A stretch of DNA of 64,000 nt from Herbaspirillum sp. DW155 (GCF_037076565.1 NZ_AP029028.1:4774001-4838000); one strand, 5' to 3'. Counted from the first letter of the stretch, positions 18,186 to 27,032 are shown. The notes: generated by a model not told the origin, from the letters alone. Made by a program: numbers and translations.

Positions 18186-19630
18186 AGCGCGCCCATTTCC
18201 TCTTGCTCGTAGCGCTGTGGACCGTTTGGCTGGATGCGCGTAGCGCTAACGTGCCGGTTTCGAAAGTACAGAATGCGCTTGCCGGTGTGATTCAGGCTAA
18301 AGCCGTATCCAACGGCATTTCCGCATCTGATCCCCGGTTGGCAAATACGTTGGTGCGTTCTTCTTACCCTCTGACGGATGCTGTGGTGAAGGCAACGCAA
18401 GCCCAAGCTGCTGCCGGTGGCACTGCTGCCGCCTCTAGCACGCTGGTAGCTTGGGGGACGGTCGGTGCGATTGTCATTGGGGCGCTTGCAGTGGCCGGTG
18501 CTGTTGGCTGGGCTATCGGCTATCTTGGAGCAAAGTGGTACTACGGCAAAAACGGAAGTGTGCAAGTTGGCGATAACCCTAACTCGATCAATACGCCTGC
18601 GGGCCTCGCTCCTCCGGATACCGTTTATATCTTTTCCAATGCAGTTGCGACTTCTCCGGCCACTGCTTGTTTGGGTGCATCGTATTCTGACTTCACAATT
18701 TCCGGTGGACATGGTACGCAACGCGCTGTCTTGAACTCAGACGGTTTCTGCCACCTAATACGCACCGTTGTTTCTGATACGGGCGGCTCCTATACGGAAG
18801 ACAATGGCTCGCTGGGCGCACCTCAGAAATCTTCCAACAATAAAACGCTCTGTCCCGGCATCAAGCTCACGGCCTCAAACGGCGTCTGTCCCGCTTCCAA
18901 TTTCAAAGAGTTAGCTGCTGCCCCTTCGATGAGCGCTGCTGACGCGGCCAAGTCACTGTCCTCCTCTGATCTGGCAGCGCCTTTGCCAACTCAACCCATT
19001 GCCGATATCGCCAATGCAGCGTGGCGAAGCGCTGCAGGTTCGTCCGGCTACGATGGTCTGCCGTATGATGCCTCCAATCCGATCACAACCGGCGATGTCT
19101 CCAATTGGCAATCCTCGCATCCCGATTACTGGCCGACCGTAGGAGACTTCGCAACACCTCAGCAAGCCACACCGGTAGATCCGGGCACCGGCAATGTGAC
19201 CAATCCGATTCCGAGTACTGGCCCCGTTTCTAGTTCGCCGGCTAGCTCGTCGCCGTTTGGATTACCTACTTCCAGCACTCCGCAATCTTCCGTTGATCCG
19301 TCCAGTTCGGCACCGAATGCAGGCAGCAATCCCAGCACTCAGCCGCTGGAAAACCTCGGACCTGATCCCGGCATTGGCGCTCCCTCCTTGGAGCCCATTC
19401 CAACGGCCACGCAAATTATTGCGCCCACGCGCAATATCTTTCCGACACTGAAATCCTTCGTTGTCCCTAGTGTGGATGTGCAATGCCCGACTTGGACTGT
19501 TCCGGTTTTCGGCAAAGATATCGCGTTGAAGGATCACTGTCCGCTCCTGGAGCAATCGAGGTCTTCCCTCTATGCGGCAATGGCCGTGGTCTATGCGCTC
19601 CTAGCGCTGTTCATTGTCCTTCGCTCATAA
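18182..19630 (+). CDS. pIII-like adsorption/minor coat protein
   Basis: The 482-residue product has a signal peptide (residues 1 to about 22), a small Ala-rich region with a membrane-like helix near residue 100, a cysteine-containing middle domain, a long Ser/Pro/Thr-rich linker (about 315-400) and a C-terminal anchor ([19 protein letters not shown]). This layout of receptor domain, flexible linker and anchor is that of inovirus tip adsorption proteins. Element C has a copy differing at few residues. The 5' half is more diverged from element C than the 3' half. Confidence 0.85.
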   Translation: MKRAHFLLLVALWTVWLDARSANVPVSKVQNALAGVIQAKAVSNGISASDPRLANTLVRSSYPLTDAVVKATQAQAAAGGTAAASSTLVAWGTVGAIVIGALAVAGAVGWAIGYLGAKWYYGKNGSVQVGDNPNSINTPAGLAPPDTVYIFSNAVATSPATACLGASYSDFTISGGHGTQRAVLNSDGFCHLIRTVVSDTGGSYTEDNGSLGAPQKSSNNKTLCPGIKLTASNGVCPASNFKELAAAPSMSAADAAKSLSSSDLAAPLPTQPIADIANAAWRSAAGSSGYDGLPYDASNPITTGDVSNWQSSHPDYWPTVGDFATPQQATPVDPGTGNVTNPIPSTGPVSSSPASSSPFGLPTSSTPQSSVDPSSSAPNAGSNPSTQPLENLGPDPGIGAPSLEPIPTATQIIAPTRNIFPTLKSFVVPSVDVQCPTWTVPVFGKDIALKDHCPLLEQSRSSLYAAMAVVYALLALFIVLRS

Positions 19631-19642
19631 GGGGAACAAGTC

Positions 19643-19930
19643 ATGTTTGGCATCGTTCTGTCTGCGCTCAATGCCGTCCTTGCATTCGTTCTGCGGTCGA
19701 TTATTGTTAAATTCGTCGTGTTCTTTGCACTGTTCTTTGTGACGACTGAATTTATGGCTGTCATCGTGCAATTCCTTCCGACTGGCGATCAACTCACGAA
19801 TGCCTTTGGCGGCATTCCTAATGCGGTCTGGTATTTCCTGAACCTATTCAATATCAAGGCCGGGATACCGCTTCTGCTCTCGGCCTACGTGACGCGCTTC
19901 ACGATTCGCCGCATCCCGTTGATTGGCTAA
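19643..19930 (+). CDS. pVI-like minor coat protein
   Basis: A 95-residue membrane protein with three hydrophobic stretches (ALNAVLAFVLRSIIVKF, VVFFALFFVTTEFMAVI and the C-terminal IPLLLSAYVTRFTIRRIP) preceded by an AAGGGGAA ribosome site. It lies between the pIII-like and Zot-like genes, the place of gene VI in filamentous phages. Element B's version (33767-34054) has exactly the same length and clear similarity. DNA is essentially identical in element C. Confidence 0.85.
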   Translation: MFGIVLSALNAVLAFVLRSIIVKFVVFFALFFVTTEFMAVIVQFLPTGDQLTNAFGGIPNAVWYFLNLFNIKAGIPLLLSAYVTRFTIRRIPLIG

Positions 19931-19932
19931 TC

Positions 19933-21000
19933 ATGGGCATCAATGTCTATACCGGCCTGATGGGCTCCGGAAAAAGTTATGAGGTGGTGGCGGAAGTCAT
20001 CGTCCCGGCGATCGCCAAAGGGCGGCGCGTCGTAACCAATGTGGACGGGATCGATGGAGACAAGATCCGCGCCTACATTGGAAAGACATACAAGCCAGTT
20101 CCTGAGCAACTAGGCGAGGTGGTCCATGTGACAAATGGTGATGTCGCGCTCGCCAATTTCTTTCCCTATTACGACGACAAGAAAGGTGCGCATACCGATA
20201 CCATCGTTCAGCCTGGGGATTTGGTCTGCATCGATGAGGCGTGGCGATTCTGGCCTGCCACTGGTGCGAATCTCTTGCAGGAGCATAAGAGCTTCTTCCT
20301 TGAACATCGGCATTTCACCAATGAGCAAACGGGAGTGGCCTGCGATTTGGTCCTGATGATTCAGGACATGTCTACGCTGAATCGCTTCGTAAAGAACGTG
20401 GTGGCGTTCCACATTCGCACGCACAAGAAAATATCTCTAGGCATGCCCACGCATTACAGCGTGTCGATTTTCGAGGGGAATAAGCAGAGCAAGGCAGCGC
20501 GGATCAGTGTCGAACTGCGCAAGTACCGTAAAGATATCTTTCCTCTGTATTCCTCATTCAAGGGCGGGGCGGACGGGAAAATAGTCAATGTCGATAAGCG
20601 CCAAAACATGCTGGCGCGTAAAAAGATCTGGATGACGGCGGGTGTTCTGTTGGTGGCCTTGGTGGTTGGTCTGTACAGCATCAATCGCTTTTTTCATCCT
20701 AAGCCGGTCGCCGAATCAGCTCAGGCAGGGAAGCAAGACGCGAATGCTAACAACGCAAAGCAGTCTGCGTCACAGACCGCAAAGCCCGCATTCTCGGACG
20801 CGTGGCGGATTGTAGGGACGGCGCGATTCGGCACGACAAGCTATGTCGTCATTGCGGATGAGGCTGGACGTTTGCGCTACGAATCTCCCTCAATGTTCGT
20901 CCAGATGGGACCGCAAACCATTGGGGAAATTGATGGTGCCAAGGTGACGCGCTATTCCGGCGCAGTCATTCATCCAGTTCATATCGAGGGGAAGAAATGA
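19933..21000 (+). CDS. zot: Zot-like assembly ATPase (pI-like)
   Basis: Inner-membrane assembly motor of filamentous phages. The 355-residue product has a Walker A motif at residues 8-16 (GLMGSGKSY), a Walker B LVCIDEAW at 97-104, a membrane segment at about 232-254 and a periplasmic C-terminal domain of 100 residues thought to contact the secretin. It overlaps the secretin start by four bases. Element B carries a homologue interrupted exactly in the membrane segment. Confidence 0.93.
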   Translation: MGINVYTGLMGSGKSYEVVAEVIVPAIAKGRRVVTNVDGIDGDKIRAYIGKTYKPVPEQLGEVVHVTNGDVALANFFPYYDDKKGAHTDTIVQPGDLVCIDEAWRFWPATGANLLQEHKSFFLEHRHFTNEQTGVACDLVLMIQDMSTLNRFVKNVVAFHIRTHKKISLGMPTHYSVSIFEGNKQSKAARISVELRKYRKDIFPLYSSFKGGADGKIVNVDKRQNMLARKKIWMTAGVLLVALVVGLYSINRFFHPKPVAESAQAGKQDANANNAKQSASQTAKPAFSDAWRIVGTARFGTTSYVVIADEAGRLRYESPSMFVQMGPQTIGEIDGAKVTRYSGAVIHPVHIEGKK

Positions 21001-22304
21001 AGCGCATGATTACTGCGTTACTGATGGCTTATAGCGCGCTCGCGGTCGCTGCCCCTGCTGGCCCGTTGCTTCCTTTCATGCCCTTGTCTATGCCGCTTCC
21101 CGCTGGTGCGCCGCCACAGTCCGATAGCGCAATGGAGTTCTCGCGGGTGCGCGTGGCGGAAGCGGTTGAAGCGATGTATACGCAGATCCTCAAAACGCCA
21201 TACCTGATACAGCCTGAAGTCGTAGCCGATGAACGGCTTGTCTCATTCCGCTTCGGCACTGGCGTTTCTGCTCGATCTGAAGTTTCTCGCTTCATGGGCC
21301 TACTCGGTTTATCAGTGCGCACAGTGAATGGCGTTGATATCGTCGGGATTGTGAAAGAAGTGGAGCCGGACAAAGAGCCGTTCATCTATCGACCGAAGTA
21401 TCGGGATGTGACGTATCTGGTAGAGCTATTGCGCGGCCTTTTCCCGAAAGGGGAATTTACCTCCACGCGCTCTGTTCACGGTGCGCCGCAAGCGATCACG
21501 GCAGATGCAGCCACCGGTCAATCGAAAGCGCCTGCTCCTGCAGGGTCTGCCGCCTCTCTGCTTGATACCGATCCTGATGCGCTGGTGTTCAATGGGACGG
21601 AAACAGACATCAAGAAACTGTCCGGGTTGCTTGCGCAACTGGATACGCGCCAAGGGGAAGTGATGGTACGGGGCCAGGTGTTTGAAGTCGCCTCCAATGG
21701 GGCTGAAGGTTCGGCGTTTTCTCTCGCGCTGCATCTGCTCGGCGGCACCGTCTCTGCGGGCGTTTCGCAACCTTCCCCGCTCGATGGTTTTGTACGCCTC
21801 AAGAATGCGTCCATTGATGCCGTCTTTGCAGCGCTCTCCAGCGATAGCCGCTTCAAGACGATTTCCGCGCCATCGCTACGTGTTCGGTCTGGTGCCGCTG
21901 GTCGCTTTGCTGTTGGTCAGGATGTGCCTGTGCTGGGTGCGATCAGTTATCCGGGGAATGGAAGCGCTCCGGTGCAGTCGGTGGAATATCGCAGCTCGGG
22001 TGTTATCTTCGATCTGAAACCGATCGTGCGAGAGTCAGTAGTGGATTTGACAGTCGGCCAGCAGCTATCAAATTTCATCGTCACGCAAACCGGCGTCAAC
22101 AATTCGCCCACGCTGACCAAGCGCGAAGTCAGTACGTCCTTATCGGTCGCTGACGGTGATGTCGTCATCATCGGTGGTCTTGCGGAGAATCGGGAAAGCT
22201 CAGGCCGCATTGGTTTCTCGTTCCTGCCTGATTGGATGCGCTCCAACACCGGGCAGAACAGCAAGACGGAAATTCTTCTCGTCCTTCAGGTGTCACGCCT
22301 ATAA
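20997..22304 (+). CDS. Phage-encoded secretin (pIV-like)
   Basis: Outer-membrane channel for phage exit, 435 residues. A signal peptide (to about residue 19) is followed by a Pro-rich stretch, an N-domain (VAEAVEAMYTQILKTPYLI) and the secretin core with VGQDVPVLGAIS, VEYRSSGVIFDLKPIV and DGDVVIIGGLAENRES. Having its own secretin, the phage need not borrow the host pilus or type II channel. The gene ends one base before the convergent 99-aa gene. Confidence 0.92.
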   Translation: MKRMITALLMAYSALAVAAPAGPLLPFMPLSMPLPAGAPPQSDSAMEFSRVRVAEAVEAMYTQILKTPYLIQPEVVADERLVSFRFGTGVSARSEVSRFMGLLGLSVRTVNGVDIVGIVKEVEPDKEPFIYRPKYRDVTYLVELLRGLFPKGEFTSTRSVHGAPQAITADAATGQSKAPAPAGSAASLLDTDPDALVFNGTETDIKKLSGLLAQLDTRQGEVMVRGQVFEVASNGAEGSAFSLALHLLGGTVSAGVSQPSPLDGFVRLKNASIDAVFAALSSDSRFKTISAPSLRVRSGAAGRFAVGQDVPVLGAISYPGNGSAPVQSVEYRSSGVIFDLKPIVRESVVDLTVGQQLSNFIVTQTGVNNSPTLTKREVSTSLSVADGDVVIIGGLAENRESSGRIGFSFLPDWMRSNTGQNSKTEILLVLQVSRL

Positions 22305-22305
22305 A

Positions 22306-22605
22306 TCAGGTGCGGATCAAACGCCCACTCTTGTACTGGAAAAGCGTATGCAGGATATAGCCGTCATAGTCCATGATCCGCGCCACCAGTTGGCGCATGG
22401 TCTTGCAGAAGAATTGACGGCCATCTGGGCGCGTCCAGATGAAGGCAGCACCCTTGCGCATCAGATTGCGGACATACAGCGTCAGACGCAATTGCTTCCA
22501 CGGCGGGACGAAGTTGGACGGGGCCAGCGCCTTACGTGTGCGCTTGAAATGGGCGAAGTAGGGCTGATACGGGAAATGCAGCAGGGGCAGTTCTGGTTGT
22601 TCCAT
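22306..22605 (-). CDS. Conserved 99-aa protein, reverse strand, next to the origin
   Basis: A basic, aromatic-rich soluble protein (MEQPELPLLHFPYQPYF, then FVPPWKQLRLTLYVRNL, FIWTRPDGRQFF). It is read against the virion genes and stops beside the secretin stop. Copies are at 44758-45057 (C) and 30563-30862 (B); the B copy agrees at about nine residues in ten although B's virion proteins are far more diverged. I do not recognise the family. Link to the adjacent origin suggests a role in replication, packaging or copy control, an inference only. Confidence 0.75.
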   Translation of the reverse strand: MEQPELPLLHFPYQPYFAHFKRTRKALAPSNFVPPWKQLRLTLYVRNLMRKGAAFIWTRPDGRQFFCKTMRQLVARIMDYDGYILHTLFQYKSGRLIRT

Positions 22606-23216
22606 GATCGCGCCTTCGAGGTGGTGTTAAAGCTGACCGGGTTCCTAGATTCGGAGCCCTCCGTAAGACCGGCGGTTTCGGTCGTTTCGACTCCTCCGCC
22701 TGCCGCCGTTTTCCTGAGTTCTTCGCCCGATGATCGAATAGACGGCGCATGAGGCTTTTGCCGCAAGGGGGAAGGTTTGTAAAAGCGCGGTTGCTCGCGC
22801 TTTTATGAATACCCCCTTGCGGCAAAAGACGCGCCGGCTATCGTTCATCGGAAAGGCGGAGAACTCTGGAAAACGGTGGCGGGTTGATCGGAGAAACGGC
22901 CTCAACTGCCCATGAGTGCAAAGCACTCACAAGTCAGGTTTTATGCGGTTGATCCAAGGCGCTGCGGCGCTCGATGAGGGCGGGGAATTTCCGTTACGCG
23001 TAACAAAAAAGAGGCGCAGCAAGATCGCGCCGCCCGCAGCTTGCGAGGACGGCGCGAGCGAAGCGAGCGCCTAGACTTGTACCTAGAACACTTAAGGAAA
23101 ACACAGAAAGAACAGCCTTTTCGGCGAGTTGGAAAAGTGGTTTTTGATAGACGTAAAAATACCCGGATCAGCGCGCCAACGCTGCCGGGCTCACACAACG
23201 CTAGCGAGGAAAAATT
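22606..23216. other. Origin/packaging region of element A
   Basis: No clear gene. A large nested hairpin occupies 22755-22828: outer 17-base arms (CTTTTGCCGCAAGGGGG and its complement) enclose an inner 9-base stem AAAAGCGCG/CGCGCTTTT with a six-base loop. A second hairpin, TGAGTGC-AAA-GCACTCA, is at 22913-22929, and the palindrome GTTACGCGTAAC at 22993-23004. The region directly precedes the HUH rep gene, as expected for a rolling-circle origin and packaging signal. A 67-codon frame ending at 22645 is open here and in element B but may just reflect conserved DNA structure. Confidence 0.7.
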
Positions 23217-24080
23217 GTGCTTACAACGAGTATAGATAAGGTTGCGGCTAACGCCAATCTGAAGGCTTCATTGGGTTCATATTTTGCGGGAACAGATGTG
23301 CAGCGTTGGAAAACGCTGACAGTGACCGAATTCCCCAACTGTATCGAGGTGTTTATCGATGAGAACCGCGAGACATATAGCGATGGACAGATTTTCGATT
23401 ATTCAACGGAATGTGAAGAGCCAACTAAACGAGGTGAAGGCGATCATGAGAAAGCTCGAATTGTGGCAGCACGGCGGGCGAAGACGAAGGTACGAAGGCT
23501 GGCGAAGATGCTCCAGGCAGATTGCTTGCTGACGCTGACCTATCGAGAGTGCGTGACCGATTACACACGCGTTGAGGCGGATTTCAAAGCGTTCCGAGAA
23601 CGTCTGCGGAGTGTTGGCGACTTCCATTACGTTGCAACTCTGGAAGTACAAAAGCGAGGTGCATTACATGTCCATATCGCTTGCCAGCAATTTCCGGCGT
23701 GGCTTCAGGATGAGCATGGGGTCCGCGTTCGCAGTTGGAACCTGATTCGCTCTATGTGGCGGCGAGTCGTCGGAAAGGATAACGGTAATGTTGATTTCAC
23801 TAGACCGCGTGGCCGTAACTCGGCGCATCGGATCGCTAGCTACATCAGCAAATATGTTTCGAAGAATTTGGAAGAGGCGCGCTTCAACAAGAAGAGCTAT
23901 TGGGCATCACGCGGGATCGCCAAGCCGAACCAATACAAAATTTATTTTAAAGCCGATACCGACAGTTTCGACATTGTTGTACTCGTTGCACAAGAGTTTG
24001 CGATGCGAGGCTTTGATGACATCACTCAGTATCATGACCGGCTCAACTCGTTCTATTGGTTTGCAGCCGCAAAGAGTTAG
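23217..24080 (+). CDS. HUH rolling-circle replication initiator (Rep)
   Basis: A nicking endonuclease that starts viral-strand replication. The 287-residue product shows the HUH metal-binding motif HVH at residues 150-152 (GALHVHIACQ) and a two-tyrosine motif Y208/Y212 in SYISKYVSKN, preceded by LLTLTYRE at about 103-110. It starts at GTG 23217 behind GCGAGGAAAA. Related to, but clearly distinct from, the Rep of element B; element C has none. Confidence 0.92.
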   Translation: MLTTSIDKVAANANLKASLGSYFAGTDVQRWKTLTVTEFPNCIEVFIDENRETYSDGQIFDYSTECEEPTKRGEGDHEKARIVAARRAKTKVRRLAKMLQADCLLTLTYRECVTDYTRVEADFKAFRERLRSVGDFHYVATLEVQKRGALHVHIACQQFPAWLQDEHGVRVRSWNLIRSMWRRVVGKDNGNVDFTRPRGRNSAHRIASYISKYVSKNLEEARFNKKSYWASRGIAKPNQYKIYFKADTDSFDIVVLVAQEFAMRGFDDITQYHDRLNSFYWFAAAKS

Positions 24081-24167
24081 CGTTCCACCGTTGAGGAAAT
24101 TTGAGAAATTTTTCCCACGAAGTGAGATTAAGATTCAACGCTTCTTTACACGTCGAGGGGATGTGTA

Positions 24168-25055
24168 GTGGTTTCGCCGGTTACATGGAGTGATGCAGAG
24201 GAGCGCTGGAAGACGGAGCGCTCTCATAAAGCATCAATGTTTTCTGATGAATCTATTTTCCGATGGTTGCGCCCTCACCTGGCACATGTGGCTCTGGCCG
24301 ATATCGACCGTGATGTTATCAGGGCTTTGCGTGACCGCAAATCGCGCAGCGGCGTGCGTGCCGCCACCATCAATCGTATGCTTTCGCTATTGCGCGCGGT
24401 TCTCAATTTGGCCCATCGTGAATGGGGATGGATAGAGGAACCTCCCTTTATTCGATTGCTTACTGAACCTCGTTCGCGCATCCGTTTCTTGTCGCGCGAT
24501 GAGGCTGTTAAGCTTCTTCACGAACTTCCTGAGCACCTCTCTGACATGGCAGCTTTCAGCCTGGCTACAGGCTTGCGTAAGACCAACGTCACCGGACTTG
24601 AATGGTCACAGGTAGACATGCGCCGTCAGGTCGCATGGGTGCATCATGACGAGATGAAGAATAGACGGGCTCTAGCTGTTCCATTAAATCAGGATGCATT
24701 GGCTATCCTTGCATCGAGATTGAACCGTCATCCTCGTTTCGTCTTCACTTATCAAGGTGAGCGCATTCAGCAGACATCTACAGCTGCTTGGTATAAAGCT
24801 CTAAAGCGTTGTCATATCGAGGACTTCAGATGGCATGACTTGAGGCATACATGGGCTAGCTGGCATGTACAGGGAGGGACTCCTTTGCATGTCCTTCAGG
24901 AACTTGGCGGCTGGCGCACTTACGATATGGTTTTAAGATATGCACACTTTTCTGCTGCACATTTGGCCATTTATGCGGAAAATTTAGGGGGCCTTATACG
25001 CCGCCCTATGTTCGCGGACTCATCTGCTATGGCTGATGCTCCGCCGTTTCGCTAA
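24168..25055 (+). CDS. Tyrosine integrase of element A
   Basis: Site-specific recombinase for the tRNA-Phe site. The 295-residue product has an N-terminal SAM-like core-binding domain and catalytic residues R137 (TGLRKTN), K164, H223/R226 (WHDLRHTW), W249 in place of the usual histidine, and Y258 (LRYAHFS). The GTG at 24168 follows GAGGGG; the nearby ATG opens only a short frame. It lies 1.3 kb from attR with two cargo genes between. Confidence 0.92.
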   Translation: MVSPVTWSDAEERWKTERSHKASMFSDESIFRWLRPHLAHVALADIDRDVIRALRDRKSRSGVRAATINRMLSLLRAVLNLAHREWGWIEEPPFIRLLTEPRSRIRFLSRDEAVKLLHELPEHLSDMAAFSLATGLRKTNVTGLEWSQVDMRRQVAWVHHDEMKNRRALAVPLNQDALAILASRLNRHPRFVFTYQGERIQQTSTAAWYKALKRCHIEDFRWHDLRHTWASWHVQGGTPLHVLQELGGWRTYDMVLRYAHFSAAHLAIYAENLGGLIRRPMFADSSAMADAPPFR

Positions 25056-25075
25056 ATATTAGCAGTTTTTATTAG

Positions 25076-25098
25076 AAAATTTCCCCAAGGAAATTTTT
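25076..25098 (+). terminator. Terminator after the integrase
   Basis: AAAATTTCC and GGAAATTTT arms with a CCAA loop end in T residues, 20 bases past the integrase stop. It separates the phage genes from the cargo pair. Confidence 0.75.
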
Positions 25099-25262
25099 GA
25101 TAAAGAGGTTCGCTTCTTGTTTTTTAGCCAAAGAAGGACTTTTCACTGTTTCGTAACACAAATTCCCTAAATTTGCTGTATAAATGAACAGTATGTGGAA
25201 AACTGGGAATTGTGTCCCCATATCCTGTAGCATCACGCGTACAAAGTTTTAAGGAGAGAGCA

Positions 25263-25778
25263 ATGTATGATCCAAAATCAATAGCGAACTTCTTTTTAGA
25301 AGCTGCCGCCCGAGAAGGACAAAGCATTGATCCAATGAAGTTGCAAAAATTGGTGTACTACGCTCATGGTTGGTTTGCTGGACATTTTGGGAAACCGCTC
25401 ATTAATGAGAACGTCGAGGCATGGCAGTATGGGCCAGTAATACCTTCGCTTTATCACGAATTTAAGCCTTACGGTGCTGGTGCAATTCGTAGCAAAGCAA
25501 AGGGTTTCGTGAATGGCTCTTTTCAAGATGTACCTCTGCCGACAGACCCCGGCCTGTTGCACTTTTTAAACAATGTTTGGAATAGCTACGGTCCGTACAC
25601 CGGTATCGCGCTGTCTGAAATGACTCATGCGGCAGGCAGCCCGTGGGATATCACATGGCGTAATTCTGAAGGTATGCACGGTGCTGATATCCCATTTCCT
25701 ACTATCCAAGAGCACTTTGGTGAGGCTGTTCGACGTATTAATCCAGCTCAAGCGGCACAGGGAGGCACTGCATGGTGA
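25263..25778 (+). CDS. Panacea-domain (DUF4065/SocA-like) protein, likely antitoxin
   Basis: The 171-residue product carries the Panacea signature KLQKLVYYAHGWF, then EAWQYGPVIPSLYHEF. The family is known as a hyper-promiscuous antitoxin domain paired with many unrelated toxins, including membrane toxins, and includes the proteolysis adaptor SocA. The ATG at 25263 follows AAGGAGAGAGCA; a longer frame from 25212 has no ribosome site. It overlaps the next gene by seven bases. Lower GC than the phage genes and its own TATA-like promoter (near 25180) suggest transferred cargo. Confidence 0.85.
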   Translation: MYDPKSIANFFLEAAAREGQSIDPMKLQKLVYYAHGWFAGHFGKPLINENVEAWQYGPVIPSLYHEFKPYGAGAIRSKAKGFVNGSFQDVPLPTDPGLLHFLNNVWNSYGPYTGIALSEMTHAAGSPWDITWRNSEGMHGADIPFPTIQEHFGEAVRRINPAQAAQGGTAW

Positions 25779-26242
25779 CAAGCCGTAGGGGGGGAAAGGC
25801 GGCTGCATCTTCTGGTGAAGCCGCCTCTGGGTCGTCTGAAAGCGGGCTGCCGGGTGCACTTGAAGCTAATGATAAAAACGGGCTCGTAATTGACCCAAGC
25901 GCTGAAAAGTCATCTAAACCTGCCACCAACGGCAAGAGCAAAAGCAAAGCACCTACTGGTAGGGATGAACAAAAGTTCTTCGAAGATACCGGGCGGGAAT
26001 ATGAGCTTCGTCAGAATGAGCAGGATCTCGGGTGGCTTGGGAAATTTTTTGGTAACACGGCTGCTCCTACCAATATTGCTGGTCTCATCGCAATTGTATG
26101 CGTCTGTGTATTTATTCTTACGTTGTTCCTGCCTGTTGGCCAAGGCAACGATAGTCAGCGGTTAGCAGATGCACAAAAGTATATTTTTGGCCTAATCAGC
26201 TCTGCGCTCGGCTTTCTTTTTGGTGCTTCGAGAAGGAAGTAG
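25772..26242 (+). CDS. Two-TM membrane protein paired with the Panacea protein, candidate toxin
   Basis: A 156-residue protein with a long polar, Ser/Gly/Lys-rich N-terminus, a membrane helix at about 105-125 (IAGLIAIVCVCVFILTLFL) and a second near the C-terminus (YIFGLISSALGFLFGAS). No known domain is recognised. Its start overlaps the Panacea stop, so expression is coupled. Panacea partners are often membrane-acting toxins, hence the toxin guess; a superinfection-exclusion protein is an alternative. Confidence 0.65.
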   Translation: MVTSRRGGKAAASSGEAASGSSESGLPGALEANDKNGLVIDPSAEKSSKPATNGKSKSKAPTGRDEQKFFEDTGREYELRQNEQDLGWLGKFFGNTAAPTNIAGLIAIVCVCVFILTLFLPVGQGNDSQRLADAQKYIFGLISSALGFLFGASRRK

Positions 26243-26335
26243 TGCGATAGTGGCCTTGGTAAGTCATTGGCAAGATTTAGTGCGCATATTTTAAGATCTT
26301 CATAGCTTTGCGTCTTTTAATGGCGAACGAAGATC

Positions 26336-26385
26336 GGATTGAAAATCCTTGTGTCGGTGGTTCGATTCCGCCCCGGGCCACCAAA
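26336..26385 (+). repeat. att core between elements A and B
   Basis: An exact 50-base copy of the tRNA-Phe 3' part (16358-16407). The upstream 28 bases of the tRNA are absent, so this is not a functional tRNA. Confidence 0.93.
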
Positions 26386-26389
26386 TACG

Positions 26390-26426
26390 AAGCGGACTAA
26401 CTGTGAATAACGGCTAGTCCGCTTTT
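26390..26426 (+). terminator. Terminator just past the att core, supplied by element B
   Basis: AAGCGGACTA and TAGTCCGCTT arms with a 15-base loop are followed by T residues. It takes the same position relative to the att core as the hairpins at 16422, 38883 and 48832. Confidence 0.75.
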
Positions 26427-26456
26427 CTACAATTCAACGCTGTTTTCTACAATTCA
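26423..26456 (+). repeat. Two direct 14-base repeats, candidate integrase arm sites
   Basis: TTTTCTACAATTCA occurs at 26423 and 26443, a 20-base period, about 40 bases from the att core. A related TTCTACAATT is at 38710-38719 near the other end of element B. Confidence 0.45.
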
Positions 26457-26507
26457 CCCATCAGCTACTCGTTCTAGAGCTTGTGATGGAGATTAAAAAA
26501 GAAAAAA

Positions 26508-27017
26508 ATGGCGACAGACCCACGCGATGAAATTTGGAATGCTGCATATTTCAGCTATTACCAAACTTACTATGCCGAGATAGTAGAAGACGCCCTAATC
26601 GGTCGATGGTCCTATTTTGATCATGTAACGAAAATTGCTGCTGCCGTTACTTCCGGCAGTTCCGCTGTTGCAGGATGGGCATTATGGAAACATCCTGATT
26701 ATTCTTGGGTGTGGCCGCTGCTCACTACAGCGAGCGCGCTTCTCGTAATCTTCGCCAAACAACTGACGGTGGCAGAAAAACTGCGCGACCACCCTAATAG
26801 TAGGATTGTATTTTCGACGCTCCGCATTGACCTGGAGAGCTTCAGAGTGAAAATGCGCATTAATCCTGAGTTCCCAATCGAATCATTCCAAGATGAGCTT
26901 CTAGGGTTTCGCAAGCGTTACGCAAATGAAATCAAAAGACTGAAGCACGATGTCCTCCTGACCCAAAGCCTAAGAGAAAAATGTCAGGTGGAGTTAAATA
27001 ACCGCGTCAAAGAATAA
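26508..27017 (+). CDS. Two-TM protein with SLATT-like layout
   Basis: A 169-residue protein with a short N-terminal helix, two adjacent membrane segments (about 41-60 TKIAAAVTSGSSAVAGWAL and 67-85 VWPLLTTASALLVIFAKQL) and a long charged cytoplasmic helical tail. This resembles the SLATT membrane effector domains found in nucleotide-signalling conflict systems, but no partner nucleotidyltransferase is seen. It is followed 15 bases later by a 32-codon proline-rich frame. A prophage-borne defence or exclusion role is a guess. Confidence 0.6.
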   Translation: MATDPRDEIWNAAYFSYYQTYYAEIVEDALIGRWSYFDHVTKIAAAVTSGSSAVAGWALWKHPDYSWVWPLLTTASALLVIFAKQLTVAEKLRDHPNSRIVFSTLRIDLESFRVKMRINPEFPIESFQDELLGFRKRYANEIKRLKHDVLLTQSLREKCQVELNNRVKE

Positions 27018-27032
27018 TTAACGAAAGAGAAT

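Larger units (their letters stand above)
16408..26335 (+). mobile_element. Inovirus prophage A, apparently complete
   Basis: About 9.9 kb between att cores. Gene order is repressor (reverse), ssDNA-binding protein, small proteins, major coat, pIII-like, pVI-like, Zot-like pI, secretin, reverse 99-aa gene, origin region, Rep, integrase and a cargo pair. All classes of gene expected for a filamentous phage with its own secretin are present and open. Inovirus identity rests on the 50-residue coat protein, the Zot-like ATPase and the HUH replication protein. Confidence 0.93.

Noticed and set aside
22645..22926. Frame across the origin of A, also open for 67 codons in B (30320-30523)
   Set aside because: Runs through the conserved hairpin and is Arg/Ser-rich; the conservation is better explained by origin structure, although a small gene cannot be excluded.
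26336..26385. Second, third and fourth tRNA-Phe genes at the internal att sites
   Set aside because: Only the 3' part of the tRNA is present at 26336, 38821 and 48778; the acceptor 5' strand and D arm are missing.
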